63,203 bases of DNA from Acidobacteriota bacterium (GCA_016191015.1 JACPPM010000090.1:1-63203), one strand, 5' to 3'. Positions 26,621 through 35,233 are shown, counted from the stretch's first letter. Translations and numbers: made by a program. The notes: generated from the letters alone by a model not told the origin.

Positions 26621-27768
26621 TGCGAGGAGTGTGCGTGCCGGTTCGCGAGACCCAGCCCGCCGCCCCGGGTACCCGGGACGGCGGCGTGCCGTCCCGCCTT
26701 CCCTCATGGGCCTTACCAAGCGCACTCATCGTTGCAGGGTTGGTCGTGAGCTCTCCCGATGCCGCTCACGCGGAGAACACCGAGTTCATGCTCGGTGTCA
26801 GCTACTTCGGTGCCCTCGGTCCCGGCGTCGACATCGAGGATGACATTCCCACTCTGGCGCGGAGCCATCACTTCAACCATCTCTGGGTCTGGGGGCTTTG
26901 GATGGAACCTTCGCTCGACACCGCATCCGTCTTCGACAAGAAGGGCCGAATCCGGGACGAGGTCGCCGCGCGGCTGGACAAATTGATCGGCCTGGCCGGC
27001 GCCGAAGACATGACGCTCACCCTCTCCTTCGACCCGGACGAACACCGGCGGATGTGGGGCGGCCGGAAGCCGAAATTCAAGACGTACTTGAACGGCCTCC
27101 GCGCGATTGCCGCCTGGCTGCGACAGAACGACAACTACTCGAAGTATCGCAACGTGATGTTGAACGTGTGCACCGAGTGTGTGACCACGTGGGATCGAGG
27201 TTCCGCAGCAGGCTACACCACCAAGCTCATGAGCCACTACTCTGACAGATCGATCCGCGAGGATCCCGCCGCAGCCGTCATCGAGCTGTTCGACGCGGTG
27301 AACGGCCTTGGTGGCGATCCGATCCCGGCTTTCATTTCGCTGGCATTCAACGACGACGAGAAGTACATCGACATGGCGACGTCATTCTATCGTCGACTGC
27401 AGCCTGCGACCGGCCGACTGATCGCTGCTCCGCATTTCGAAAGATCGTGCGAAGACTGGTATGCGAAAACAGAAAGCCGTATCCGGTCTTTTTGCGAAAA
27501 ACTCGGGGTCGACGCCGAGATCTACCTGCAGGAAGAGAATCGACGGCATAACAAGATCCTTGGCCATGAATGTGATATCCAAACCAGCCATTTCCTGGAG
27601 GCTGCGTGCCAGGCCCGGCGGGCCGGATCCATCGGCTGGGTCTTCCAGACGCAGGCCGGATTTGGAAAAACGAGCAGCTTTTTCGACGGGCTGGACCAGA
27701 TTGAGTCGCAGACCGTGGATCAGTTAGAGGATCACGTCGCGCGATGCGGTGATGGGTCTGGCTCCTGA
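26617..27768 (+). CDS. Secreted TIM-barrel-like protein, putative glycoside hydrolase (cassette 1)
   Basis: 383 residues; a signal peptide near residues 31-52 (ALIVAGLVVSSPDAAHA) after a long basic lead. No family I can name. Alternating strands and helices fit a (beta/alpha)8 barrel: MLGVSYFGAL (b1), FNHLWVWGLWM (b2), MTLTLSFDPDEHRRM (b3), YRNVMLNVCTEC (b4), PIPAFISLAF (b5), GRLIAAPHFERSCEDWY (b6), VDAEIYLQEEN (b7), GSIGWVFQTQAGFG (b8). Glu187 in NVCTEC and Glu306/307 in LQEEN lie where clan-A glycosidases keep acid/base and nucleophile. Five cysteines (185, 188, 278, 319, 331) are shared with the paralogue at 57064. ATGA overlap with the propeller gene shows tight coupling. Confidence 0.7.
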   Translation: MMRGVCVPVRETQPAAPGTRDGGVPSRLPSWALPSALIVAGLVVSSPDAAHAENTEFMLGVSYFGALGPGVDIEDDIPTLARSHHFNHLWVWGLWMEPSLDTASVFDKKGRIRDEVAARLDKLIGLAGAEDMTLTLSFDPDEHRRMWGGRKPKFKTYLNGLRAIAAWLRQNDNYSKYRNVMLNVCTECVTTWDRGSAAGYTTKLMSHYSDRSIREDPAAAVIELFDAVNGLGGDPIPAFISLAFNDDEKYIDMATSFYRRLQPATGRLIAAPHFERSCEDWYAKTESRIRSFCEKLGVDAEIYLQEENRRHNKILGHECDIQTSHFLEAACQARRAGSIGWVFQTQAGFGKTSSFFDGLDQIESQTVDQLEDHVARCGDGSGS

Positions 27769-27805
27769 CGTCGTCTCCGGTCTCTTCCGGCTTCTGTGAC
27801 TCAAG

Positions 27806-28777
27806 CTACACGCCCGCGAACCGATCCGTGGCGGCGACGAGGGCGCGGCTGTTCGGCGGCTCGAAGGCGCTGTGACCGCTGTCGGGAGTGATGATCAAAT
27901 CAGCTTCGGGCCAGGCGCCGTGGAGAGCCCACGCGCTGTCGATGGGACAGACAACATCGTAGCGTCCCTGGACGATAGTTCCCGGAATGTGCCGGATCCG
28001 GTCGACGTTGTGCAGCAACTGGTCATCCATTTCGAAAAAGGCGCGGTTCACGAAGTAATGGGCCTCGATCCGTGCGAAGGCGAGAGCGAACTCGTCTTCC
28101 TCATAGTGCGCGGCAAACTCGGCGTCCGGAATGAGCTTCGATGTGGCGCCTTCCCAGCCACTCCAGACCTTGGCCGCGGCCAGCCGAACGGCCGGGTCAT
28201 CGCTCGTGAGGCGGCGGTGGTAGGCTCCGAGCAGGTCTCCTCGCTCCGATTCCGGGATGTGCGCCAGATACGGTTCCCATGCATCGGGAAACACGATCGA
28301 GGCGCCTCCCTGGTAGAACCAGTCGATCTCCTTCTTGCGCAGCAGGAAAATCCCTCTCAGCACCAGCTCCGTGACGTGGTCAGGGTGAGTCTCCGCGTAC
28401 GCGAGCGCCAGCGTGGAACCCCACGACCCGCCGAAGACCTGCCATCTATCTATTCCGAGGTGCTGCCGCAGCTTCTCGGTATCTGCGACAAGATCCCACG
28501 TCGTATTCGCCTCGAGGGAAGCGTACGGGGTGCTCTTGCCACAGCCTCGCTGGTCGAACGCGACGATCCGGTATTTTTCCGGATGGAAAAACCGCCGCTG
28601 TTTGGGCTCCGACCCGCCCCCGGGACCCCCGTGGAGGAATACAACCGGCTTGCCGGACGGGTTGCCGCTTTCTTCGAAGTGGATCTCGTGAAGGTCTGAT
28701 ACCCTCAATCGCCCCGTGCGGAACGGTTCGATCTGCGGATACAGCCAAGTGACCGGGTCTTTCATCGGGTGCGCCAT
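27806..28777 (-). CDS. pip: Proline iminopeptidase
   Basis: 323 residues, the usual length. Removes N-terminal proline from peptides; serine peptidase family S33 with an alpha/beta hydrolase fold. Oxyanion motif FLHGGPGGG, RIVAFDQRGCGKSTP, nucleophile elbow GGSWGSTLAL, acid Asp in VQGRYDVVCP and catalytic His in DSGHSAFEP are all present. No signal peptide, so cytosolic. ATG 28777 is preceded by GGAGGG. Convergent with the cassette-1 barrel gene (about 37 bases between stops), with no clear terminator between them. Confidence 0.95.
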   Translation of the reverse strand: MAHPMKDPVTWLYPQIEPFRTGRLRVSDLHEIHFEESGNPSGKPVVFLHGGPGGGSEPKQRRFFHPEKYRIVAFDQRGCGKSTPYASLEANTTWDLVADTEKLRQHLGIDRWQVFGGSWGSTLALAYAETHPDHVTELVLRGIFLLRKKEIDWFYQGGASIVFPDAWEPYLAHIPESERGDLLGAYHRRLTSDDPAVRLAAAKVWSGWEGATSKLIPDAEFAAHYEEDEFALAFARIEAHYFVNRAFFEMDDQLLHNVDRIRHIPGTIVQGRYDVVCPIDSAWALHGAWPEADLIITPDSGHSAFEPPNSRALVAATDRFAGV

Positions 28778-28897
28778 TATGCCCTCCAGGGTCCAGAAGT
28801 CTTGCCCACGCTCTCGAATCCCGCGGCGTGCTCAGAAGCATTCTCTTTTACAACGCGCTTAGACACAAGTCCGATTGCGCGACTCTCCATTGGACCG

Positions 28898-28990
28898 AGA
28901 ATGGCCCCGTTTTGGCCGGGATGACTCATGTGTCGGCAGGGAGGGTTGGACATGTGGCAACGATCGCCGGTCAAGAAGTTGTGGGCACAG
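28898..28990 (+). pseudogene. Relic of a propeller-gene leader and start codon
   Basis: Aligns with the leader of the cassette-1 propeller gene (24580-24668), including AGGGAGG and the start ATGTGGCAACGATC at 28952, then loses similarity and meets a stop (TGA) about 13 codons in (MWQRSPVKKLWAQ). It is the broken-off 5' end of a third gene of this type. The rest of 28778-29121 holds nothing I recognise. Confidence 0.6.
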
Positions 28991-29121
28991 TGAGCTTGTC
29001 GAGATTGTCGATTGCCACCGTACGCGGGAGTAAGGCGGAGCTGTCGTGTGAGCATCGTCTCTCTTAGAGTGACAGCCTACAGGAAAAGGCAACTTCCATC
29101 GAGAGGGCGGGACATTTCGCG

Positions 29122-29493
29122 CTATCCCGTTCCCTCGCCCAGTTCACGTTTCAATCGCTCCAAGTACCGTCGCTTGGCAACCATGACTTCCGTCGGGTCT
29201 TCGCGCCTGCGCGTCTCGGGTGAATCGACCTGTTCCACCTCGACGACTCGAATGGACACGGAATCGCCAACGACCAAGGACCTGCCCAGCCACTTCAGAT
29301 GCTCACCCGCGAGCGGGGCGCAGCTATCGAGACCTCCCACGTCGAATGTCAGTTCTTCTTCGATGTCGAGTCCATCGCCGGATTTCTCCGCGCGGCGCCT
29401 AGCCCACGTGAGGATCGCACTCAACACTCCGAAATCCCTGACACCGGCGGTGCATACCATCCTCCCGTTCACGCTGACTTCAAATGCGATCAT
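29122..29493 (-). CDS. Conserved hypothetical protein
   Basis: 123 residues, not recognised. It begins MIAFEVSVNGRMVCTAGV, has beta-rich segments (LTFDVGGLDSCAPLAGEHL, VVGDSVSIRVVEVEQVDSP) and ends with a charged helix (VMVAKRRYLERLKREL). No signal peptide or membrane segment. Codon pattern (GC-rich third positions in this frame) favours real coding. It lies 26 bases after the stop of the membrane protein gene upstream on the same strand, so they are probably one operon. Confidence 0.6.
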   Translation of the reverse strand: MIAFEVSVNGRMVCTAGVRDFGVLSAILTWARRRAEKSGDGLDIEEELTFDVGGLDSCAPLAGEHLKWLGRSLVVGDSVSIRVVEVEQVDSPETRRREDPTEVMVAKRRYLERLKRELGEGTG

Positions 29494-29519
29494 GGATTCA
29501 CGCGGGTGGTGTGGACCTT

Positions 29520-30008
29520 TCAGGGCTCGACGGTAAGCGTAGGAGTCCGCCCCAACGCCGGGCTAGGCGCCAGAGGACTGGGTGAGATCAGCGCCCAAAC
29601 GGCCCTCCGGAGTGCCCTATGACTCGTCCAGGTCATTCGAAGGACGAGTCGGGGTTCGGCTCCTGAGCGAAACGTCACCTCGATGATTGTATCCGGGTGA
29701 GGATTATAGGAATAGGTTGGCGTGACAGCCGTAACGTCTCGCCACATCATGAAGCGCTCCCGCCCGCCCGCACCAAGGAGCAGGCCGTTCTCATACAGGT
29801 AGAGGCGTCTCCGCGAGGATACGTACAGATAAGCATCCGTGAAAATGGTGGCGGCAGCTGCGACACCGAAGCCTTGTGTATCCCCGTTGAGTCCCACGAA
29901 GACCCCTCCTACTGCAAGGCAAAGACCGATGAGCGAGAAGAGCACGGGGTAGGTGAGAGCAGGCCAATGCTCCGAACGGAGCGCGCCAAGGCCAGGATCG
30001 GCGGACAT
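29520..30008 (-). CDS. Small membrane protein, PH-like C-terminal domain
   Basis: About 162 residues. Two membrane spans (TYPVLFSLIGLCLAVGGVFV and GVAAAATIFTDAYLYV) are followed by SRRRLYLYENGLLLG, FMMWRDVTAVTPTYSY, TIIEVTFRSGAEPRLVLRM: the pattern of bacterial PH-like domains facing the cytoplasm. ATG 30008 is preferred because GGGAG lies about nine bases upstream; ATG 30026 would add six residues (MKGVPP). Function unknown; these domains often sense or bind at the membrane. Co-directional with the hypothetical gene at 29122. Confidence 0.6.
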   Translation of the reverse strand: MSADPGLGALRSEHWPALTYPVLFSLIGLCLAVGGVFVGLNGDTQGFGVAAAATIFTDAYLYVSSRRRLYLYENGLLLGAGGRERFMMWRDVTAVTPTYSYNPHPDTIIEVTFRSGAEPRLVLRMTWTSHRALRRAVWALISPSPLAPSPALGRTPTLTVEP

Positions 30009-30229
30009 GGGCGGAACTCCCTTCATGTTTCTGTTCGAGGGAAAAACGTCGATTCTGGCGACTAGCTGATTTCAGGCTATCTCCGGTTAACCCCGGTTTC
30101 CCGCCTTTCCTTCCAGATGGTAAGCGGCGTAGACACCTGCGTCAACACGGAGGTCCCGCCGCGTCGGGTCAATGTGATGGTGACATCCAGCTCCCGATTG
30201 TTCCGGGACTGGCACCCGGCCCGCCGTGC

Positions 30230-30235
30230 TATGAT
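30230..30235 (+). promoter_or_regulatory. -10 element close to the start of the gene at 30247
   Basis: TATGAT ends 11 bases before the ATG at 30247, giving a predicted leader of about four bases and no room for a Shine-Dalgarno. No good -35 is visible. Confidence 0.4.
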
Positions 30236-30246
30236 TTCATCGCTCT

Positions 30247-31480
30247 ATGCCACCCAACAATGCTCTGTGGCGCCGTGCGCGCCTCCTCGTCGCCTCGCTC
30301 GCATTCTCGTTGATGAACACGATCGCCGTGTCTGCGACGGCTGCGAATCCGGCGATCGAAGATCCGAGCGGCGTCCAACCCGAGCCCGTCACCTCGTTAG
30401 CAGGGGCGCGTCTCGTCGAGCTCCTCGCGAGTCCGGCCATGAGGATGGAGGTGCTACGGGAGCTGTCCAGACGTACGGGTCACAGCGAATTGCAGAGCGA
30501 GACACTTGATGCTTTCGCACGAAATCATCGCAACCCCGAGGTCGTGATTTGCCCCCAGCCGAACGGTCTCCATCCCGTGTATCTCGTCCTGTACGAATTC
30601 CTGCGCGAGGAGAAGCCCGAGGGAGATCGATGTGGCCTTAGAAGAAGCGCTGGATTTTCACTCCGGCGAATCCGCTCGTACCGATTTCGTGGTCATGGAC
30701 GCTGCCCGGGCCATCGCCCTCAGGCGGAGGCTCGAGTATTTCGATCGCCTCGTTGCGAAGCTCGAGAAGACTCCGGATGGATTCATCTCGAATCGTCTTC
30801 TTTCTTCGCTGTCGCTCCTCGCGCAAACGGGAGGAGGGCCACTCAAGGATAGATTCGCACAGATTCTCAGGCCCCATTTTGCCGCGACGCGATGTGATAT
30901 CGACGAGCTCCTCTGGTGCGCGTGGGCCGCGGATCTCCGATCGCTCCTCCCCGATGTGCAGCGGATCGCCACGTCGAGCCCGGTGGATATCGGTGGGAGC
31001 GGGGGCAGCGTATCGGGTGGTCGGCCACCTCCGGTCACCTCCCGGTACCACCTCGCCCGCAAGCTCGCCTCAATCTGGCCTGAGGAAGACCCGCTGACTC
31101 GCGCAAAGCTGCTTCTCGCCTTCGGTTTCCAGGAGTGTCAGGTTCTGGTCGGCGCACGGGAAGTCGAGGGATGGCGACAGATGGAGATGTCCCTCTGCGC
31201 CCTCTCCGCCACGATGACCTCCCTCCAGATCACCCAATTGCTCCAATTCACCGCATTCTGCGAAACGGAATTGATCGCCGCAGATGCAGAGAAGCTCCTC
31301 CCCGAGCAGAGGAGCGCCAGGCAGGCAACGCGGTCGGCCTTCCGTAGGATGGTCGATGCCCTGCTGCAGAATTCCGGTGGTGTCCGGCATCCGGGTGGCC
31401 AGCCTCCGAATCGGGGCCCCGCCCGGAATCAGGGATTGATGGTGCTGAGCGATTCCATGAGCCGGGTACTCATATTGTAG
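30247..31480 (+). pseudogene. Secreted helical protein gene with a single-base frameshift
   Basis: The first frame (from ATG 30247) encodes a signal peptide (LLVASLAFSLMNTIAVSATA) and ARLVELLASPAMRMEVLREL up to LREEKPE. After the GGG at 30621-30623 the good coding frame is shifted: EIDVALEEALDFHSGESA continues in the frame that ends at 31480. Removing one G restores EEKPEEIDVALEEAL and an uninterrupted ~411-residue protein. The product is helical, perhaps repeat-like, with no domain I recognise. It may be a pseudogene, a phase-variable tract or an assembly error. Its 3' end overlaps the convergent AhpD-like gene by about 50 bases. Confidence 0.65.
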
Positions 31481-31971
31481 TACGCGGCGATCTGTACGAG
31501 ACTCAGAATGCTTGTATCGGTGAGGCCGCTTTCCCTGAGCAGCTGAAGATCTGTCGGACTGCACGCATTGGGAGATCGCGTCACCTTGACCGCGAAATCG
31601 GCGATTCGCCTCTCCCTCGGGCTCAAATCAGCCTTCGTGAAATCTGTCGCCACCTGGGTCGCGAGCTTTTCATCATTGGCCACTCGACCGAGGGCCGCCT
31701 TATGGCTCGCCGTTCAATGCACACACCCGTTGAACGAAGCGACGACGAGCGCCGCGATCTCCTGCTCCCTCACCGTCAGCCCCCGTGCAGCTCGGTGAAT
31801 CGCAATGTTGAGATCATGGAGGAGGCCGGCCACTGACGGCGTCGCGCTGTTCAACCGTATGAGGTCCGAGACCTGACCTGTCTTACGGTCGCGTGTCCGG
31901 TCGTAAAGCTCCCTCACCATTCCGTCCGTGGACGAATCATTAGCAACGTCAATCCAGGGTTCCCAAGCCAT
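31429..31971 (-). CDS. AhpD-like peroxidase-related selenoprotein (CxxU, in-frame UGA)
   Basis: Read through TGA at 31716-31714, this is one 180-residue protein of the carboxymuconolactone-decarboxylase/AhpD superfamily, peroxidase-related branch. N-terminal half: AWEPWIDVANDSSTDGMV, LIRLNSATPSVAGLLHDLN, LTVREQEIAALVVASFN; then the active site CVHUTASH, matching the family motif CxxCxxxH with UGA in place of the second Cys; then KAALGRVANDEKL and LSLVQIAAYYNMSTRL to the stop. Start ATG 31971 has AGGAGG five bases upstream. Both halves are needed to make the fold, length is normal for the family, and a SECIS-like hairpin follows the UGA. AhpD-like selenoproteins are known from metagenomes. Without Sec machinery the gene would be a pseudogene. 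Role: thiol/selenol-dependent peroxide reduction. Confidence 0.8.
31678..31696 (-). promoter_or_regulatory. SECIS-like hairpin after the UGA codon
   Basis: On the mRNA, GGCC-CUC-GGUC-GAG-U-GGCC starts 18 bases after the UGA: seven base pairs, a GGUC tetraloop beginning 25 bases after the UGA and one bulged U three pairs below the loop. The E. coli fdhF SECIS also has a GGUC loop and a bulged U three pairs below it (on the other strand of the stem). The distance is within the range used for bacterial SECIS elements. Confidence 0.7.
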
Positions 31972-32285
31972 TGGCGCCTCCTTCTCGGCAGATCGTCTCC
32001 ATAAATGCTTCGCGGCCGGTCGCGGGCCGGCCGCGATCGTAGCAATAGGTTCCGACCTGATCAAGCCATAAGCTTCCGCCGAAATTCGCGCCCCGTGACC
32101 GATTCTCAATCCTCTTCACCGCACACGGTGCCAGATGTGCTGAGAATGGATGTGCGTGGAAGAAACGCGGGGCGTCCGTCGTTGCCCGATGTCTTTTCCG
32201 CTTCGGCCTCCAGGGTCATCTTGCGAGATGAGCGCCCCCGTCAGGTGCCAGTCCGCTTGGAAACCCTCTCTCCGGCCGATCCTAG
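31972..32285. other. Intergenic region
   Basis: About 314 bases upstream of the AhpD-like gene. No gene, tRNA or repeat recognised; it must hold the promoter of the AhpD-like gene. Confidence 0.4.
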
Positions 32286-32474
32286 CTAGTTCCTAGGGCA
32301 CGAACCGTAGTAAACATCGTAGTAGGGGGTCACCCGTCCGACGATGTTGATCGCACCGTTGCAGTCGACGACCTTGCGACCGACTCTCTGGTTGTGGCCG
32401 GGGTCCAGATAGTACACCCACCTCTCCCCGAATCCGGAACCGCCGACGAGGGTCGCAGTGCTCGCCACGAGCAC
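32286..32474 (-). CDS. DUF6289-like small secreted protein, 5' end disturbed
   Basis: The mature part RWVYYLDPGHNQRVGRK, VVDCNGAINIVGRVTPYY, YYGSCPRN looks like the DUF6289 family of small exported proteins with two cysteines. A signal-peptide-like TLIKTAIVVAVLVASTATL precedes it, but the frame contains no ATG upstream: just before this lies dispersed repeat copy A (from 32506). GTG at 32474 would cut the signal peptide in half. I infer the repeat removed the native start, so the gene is probably a recent pseudogene or uses an unusual start. Confidence 0.55.
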   Translation of the reverse strand: MLVASTATLVGGSGFGERWVYYLDPGHNQRVGRKVVDCNGAINIVGRVTPYYDVYYGSCPRN

Positions 32475-32505
32475 GGCGACGACGATTGCAGTCTTGATTA
32501 GTGTC

Positions 32506-32745
32506 TTACAAGTTGCGTGTTGACACGAAATGGCAAGAAATGTGAGGCGGCTAGATCTTCCGAACTCCTCTCAGGAAAGCAGGAGGGGAGGAATGCAGGA
32601 ACGGAGCGGTTGCCTCGGACGATCAGAGTGCCTCGGAAGAACTCTCTCACCCCTTCGCTTCGCTCAAGGGCTCCGGCTCCACGCTCCAGGCCCGAGAAGC
32701 GGGCCGGACGCTCTCACGCGCGGCTCTGCCGCGTTGGGTTCATCG
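32506..32745 (+). repeat. Composite dispersed repeat, copy A
   Basis: Head AAGTTGCGTGTTGACACGAA and ATGGCAAGAAA, then GAGGCGGCTAGATCTTCCGA, CTCCTCTCAGGAAAGCAGG and GGAATGCAGGAACGGAGCGG, nearly identical to copy B (51582) over ~120 bases; a variable middle; and a tail CTCTCACGCGCGGCTCTGCC, GCGTTGGG. It abuts the damaged 5' end of the DUF6289-like gene. Confidence 0.8.
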
Positions 32746-33100
32746 TTCGCTCTTCTCCTTTGGTTTGTTTGTATTCCTGTAAAGGCCCGACGCACCCGAC
32801 GGGGGCGCGCGAAGCACCGCCAGCACAGGCACGCAAATCAGAGTGGCCCCCCGGGGGTTTCAGGGCGGTCCCGTTTCCGAAATTGCGCGTCTCGCTTGTC
32901 TTGAGCTTCGACGACATCTCCGCGCTGACCATCAAGGTCTGACAATGCAAATTGAGTGCCGCCGTTGATTCACTTTGTCCGCGCTGCAACCCAGGAAGCT
33001 CCAAACCCCGGTCATGGCGAAGTGGCGAACATTCGCCACCCAACGGAAGGACGACCCAGACTGTTCGAGCTGGATTCCACGGCCCTCGGCGCGAATGCAG
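32746..33100. other. Intergenic region without recognised gene
   Basis: About 355 bases. Short open frames exist on both strands but none has a domain, signal peptide or ribosome site that convinces me. Confidence 0.4.
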
Positions 33101-33688
33101 TTATGTCTTGTTGGGACGGAGCCAGGGGAGTGCTCTCAGCGGGGCACCTAGAGTGATGACCGCTTGTTCCAGGGTCCTGCGAGCATCCGGAGGGGACTGG
33201 TTGGCAACACAGCCGACCCGTGCGGACCAGCTGAGCCATGACTCGGCTACCATTTCGTGACGCCCCGACTCGGTGTGGATCTCGTGAGTCCTGGCGAGAA
33301 GGCGCACCTCGAGCTCCTTAATCGGTGCGCCGCTAGCGCGGACTTCGGTCTCGCTCTGGTCGATGCGTCCGAGCAGGGCTCTTGCCTCAGCAGATAGCCC
33401 CTCCAATTGCCATTGATCGCGAGTGCGCGCTATCGCCAAGAACACGGGCCAGAGCGAACGGTGGATGAGCGTGTCCTTACGATAGAGGAGCTTCGTGAAG
33501 AGGACGTCAGGATGCTCGGAGAGCTCCGACAGGACGGCGAAGATGAGGCGAGCTTTGGGGTGGCTCCACCACGACGTACGAAGCGACTCGCCCGTGATGA
33601 TGCCGACCACGCTTGGGACGGTCCTGTCCTGTTTGAGCAAAAGCCCGTGGTGGGCGAGTGGCGTGAGAACCCGTTCAGCCGGACTCAT
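33101..33688 (-). CDS. Conserved hypothetical protein
   Basis: 195 residues of a family found across several phyla but without a name I can give. Conserved-looking segments: LTPLAHHGLLLKQDRTVPSV, ITGESLRTSWWSHPKARLIF, VLSELSEHPDVLFTKLLYRK, LIHRSLWPVFLAIARTRDQW, GLSAEARALLGRIDQ, and TESGRHEMVAESWLSW. The conserved SWW, HP, K and H residues suggest an enzyme or nucleic-acid-binding role. No signal peptide. ATG 33688 is the only sensible start; no strong Shine-Dalgarno. It stands alone. Confidence 0.75.
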   Translation of the reverse strand: MSPAERVLTPLAHHGLLLKQDRTVPSVVGIITGESLRTSWWSHPKARLIFAVLSELSEHPDVLFTKLLYRKDTLIHRSLWPVFLAIARTRDQWQLEGLSAEARALLGRIDQSETEVRASGAPIKELEVRLLARTHEIHTESGRHEMVAESWLSWSARVGCVANQSPPDARRTLEQAVITLGAPLRALPWLRPNKT

Positions 33689-33919
33689 GCGACGACGTTA
33701 TCTCCGCCACCGAACGCTCCGCCGCCAAGTATCGGTGCGGGCTGATGAAAAATACATTCCATGATGCACGCGCCGGATCGGTCTCATACGCTTCCTGAAC
33801 CCCACCTTCCTCACGAGTCTGTTTGCGATCGGAATGCCGCACTAATCATCGGGAAAGCCGACGATTACTGATTCGAAGGTTCGCCGTGCGCCTGTCGACC
33901 ATTTCAGGTGGAAGAGGCG

Positions 33920-35233
33920 TCAGGACATCGGATCGCGGACTCGCGCCAGGACCCCTCGCACGAAGCGCGACTGGACTTGCTCGCCGGCCATGATGCGGCT
34001 CGCGAGCGGGAGGCGCTGGAGCACATGCAGAGCCTGATTCAGAAAACGGCTCCCGCGGCTCGCCCCTTGATCGAAGAGGAGATGTGGAAGCTTCCCTCGC
34101 TCAATCGCCATCCTCAGGCTTTTTTCCAGGGCCGACGCGGGCACGCGCGGGCTCCGGTTTCGCCGCTTCATCCGCAACGACTTCCGTGGACAAACCCCCG
34201 AGCAGACCCCGCAGCCGATGCATCGATCAAGGTCGATATGCGGTCTGAGCTCGTTCTTGCGATGGCTCGGATTGCGTCTCGCCATCATCGAAATGGCCGT
34301 GATGGGGCAGGTCCGCGAACAGCGCGAGCAGCCGAGGCAGGTCGCCTCATCCATGTGGGGCTCGTAGCCGCTCGGGTTCACCGCCGGGAGGGCATACTCG
34401 TTGATCGCGACGAGTTGCTCGCAACAGCACCCGCAGCAGTTGCAGATCCAGAACGGGCGGTTTCTGACGTTATCGGCGATTTGAACGAGCCCGTGCTGGC
34501 GGGCCGATGCGAGAATATCGGCTGCTTCAGCCCGTTCGATCGTCCGAGCAAGGCCGCGTCGAACGAGGAAGTCGGCGGCCATGTCGAACGACAGGCATAT
34601 CTCTTTCGGCGCGTCACATGCACGCCCCAGGTGCTCCCGCTTGTGCCGGCAATAACACAGCGTGACCGCAATTCCCTTCGCGCCGTCGACAATGGCGGTG
34701 GCTCGTTCCCAATCGAGCACGTCGGGCAGAGCCTCCGCCGCGACCCGGTCCTCGCGCACCAAAGCCCGCCCTATCACCGTGCCGCCCCCGAAGACCTGCG
34801 ACGCGAACGCCCGATCCCCGTGAAGGTAGGCATCCATCGCTTCAGCAAGCCGCTTCTTCGGGAACATGTCATGGGCACGCATGAACGAGAACTCGAAAAA
34901 GCCCACCACCGGAGGTGAGAGGAGGTAGATCGTCTTTCCCGTTCCGGGATTCACAAGATCCATCACGAGGCCCTTGTGACACATCTCGTCGATACGCGGT
35001 TTGAGCTCCTCCGGGCTCATGCCGAGACGACGAGCGACGGTGTCGAGAGTCGAGGGGAGTACCGGCATGCGCGACGCCAACTCCGCCTCCTCCGGAGTGA
35101 AGAGGATTTCCAGAATCTCCTTCCACCCGCTCCAAGCCTTCGCGTCCTCGGGTTCGGGCAGAGTCACGGGTGCCGCGTCGAGACGATCGACGAGAGCCCG
35201 ATACTCCTCCTTCAGTCGTCCCAGATGCCCCAT
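33920..35233 (-). CDS. 4Fe-4S dicluster ferredoxin-like protein
   Basis: 437 residues. The N-terminal ~200 residues are helical with a winged-helix-like part (VLPSTLDTVARRLGMSPEEL, NPGTGKTIYLLSPPVVGFFE). Then CYCRHKREHLGRACDAP and CNCCGCCCEQL provide a first set of cysteines, and two classical 4Fe-4S motifs follow: CLGCSRCSRTCP and CIGCGVCSGVCP. The layout resembles cytosolic 4Fe-4S binding proteins that carry an extra Cys-rich domain. Electron transfer is likely; partner unknown. ATG 35233 is preceded by GAAGGA. Monocistronic, upstream of the Lnt-like gene stop by ~80 bases on the same strand. Confidence 0.85.
   Translation of the reverse strand: MGHLGRLKEEYRALVDRLDAAPVTLPEPEDAKAWSGWKEILEILFTPEEAELASRMPVLPSTLDTVARRLGMSPEELKPRIDEMCHKGLVMDLVNPGTGKTIYLLSPPVVGFFEFSFMRAHDMFPKKRLAEAMDAYLHGDRAFASQVFGGGTVIGRALVREDRVAAEALPDVLDWERATAIVDGAKGIAVTLCYCRHKREHLGRACDAPKEICLSFDMAADFLVRRGLARTIERAEAADILASARQHGLVQIADNVRNRPFWICNCCGCCCEQLVAINEYALPAVNPSGYEPHMDEATCLGCSRCSRTCPITAISMMARRNPSHRKNELRPHIDLDRCIGCGVCSGVCPRKSLRMKRRNRSPRVPASALEKSLRMAIERGKLPHLLFDQGASRGSRFLNQALHVLQRLPLASRIMAGEQVQSRFVRGVLARVRDPMS

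Noticed and set aside
32530-32942. Short frames starting MARNVRRLDLP / MARKLRRLDLP in repeats A and B as a small gene family
   Set aside because: Two frames are equally conserved and copies differ in length and end; better explained as DNA repeat than protein.
33908-34918. 336-codon plus-strand frame over the ferredoxin gene
   Set aside because: Mirror of a gene with clear 4Fe-4S motifs on the other strand; no start signal or domain.
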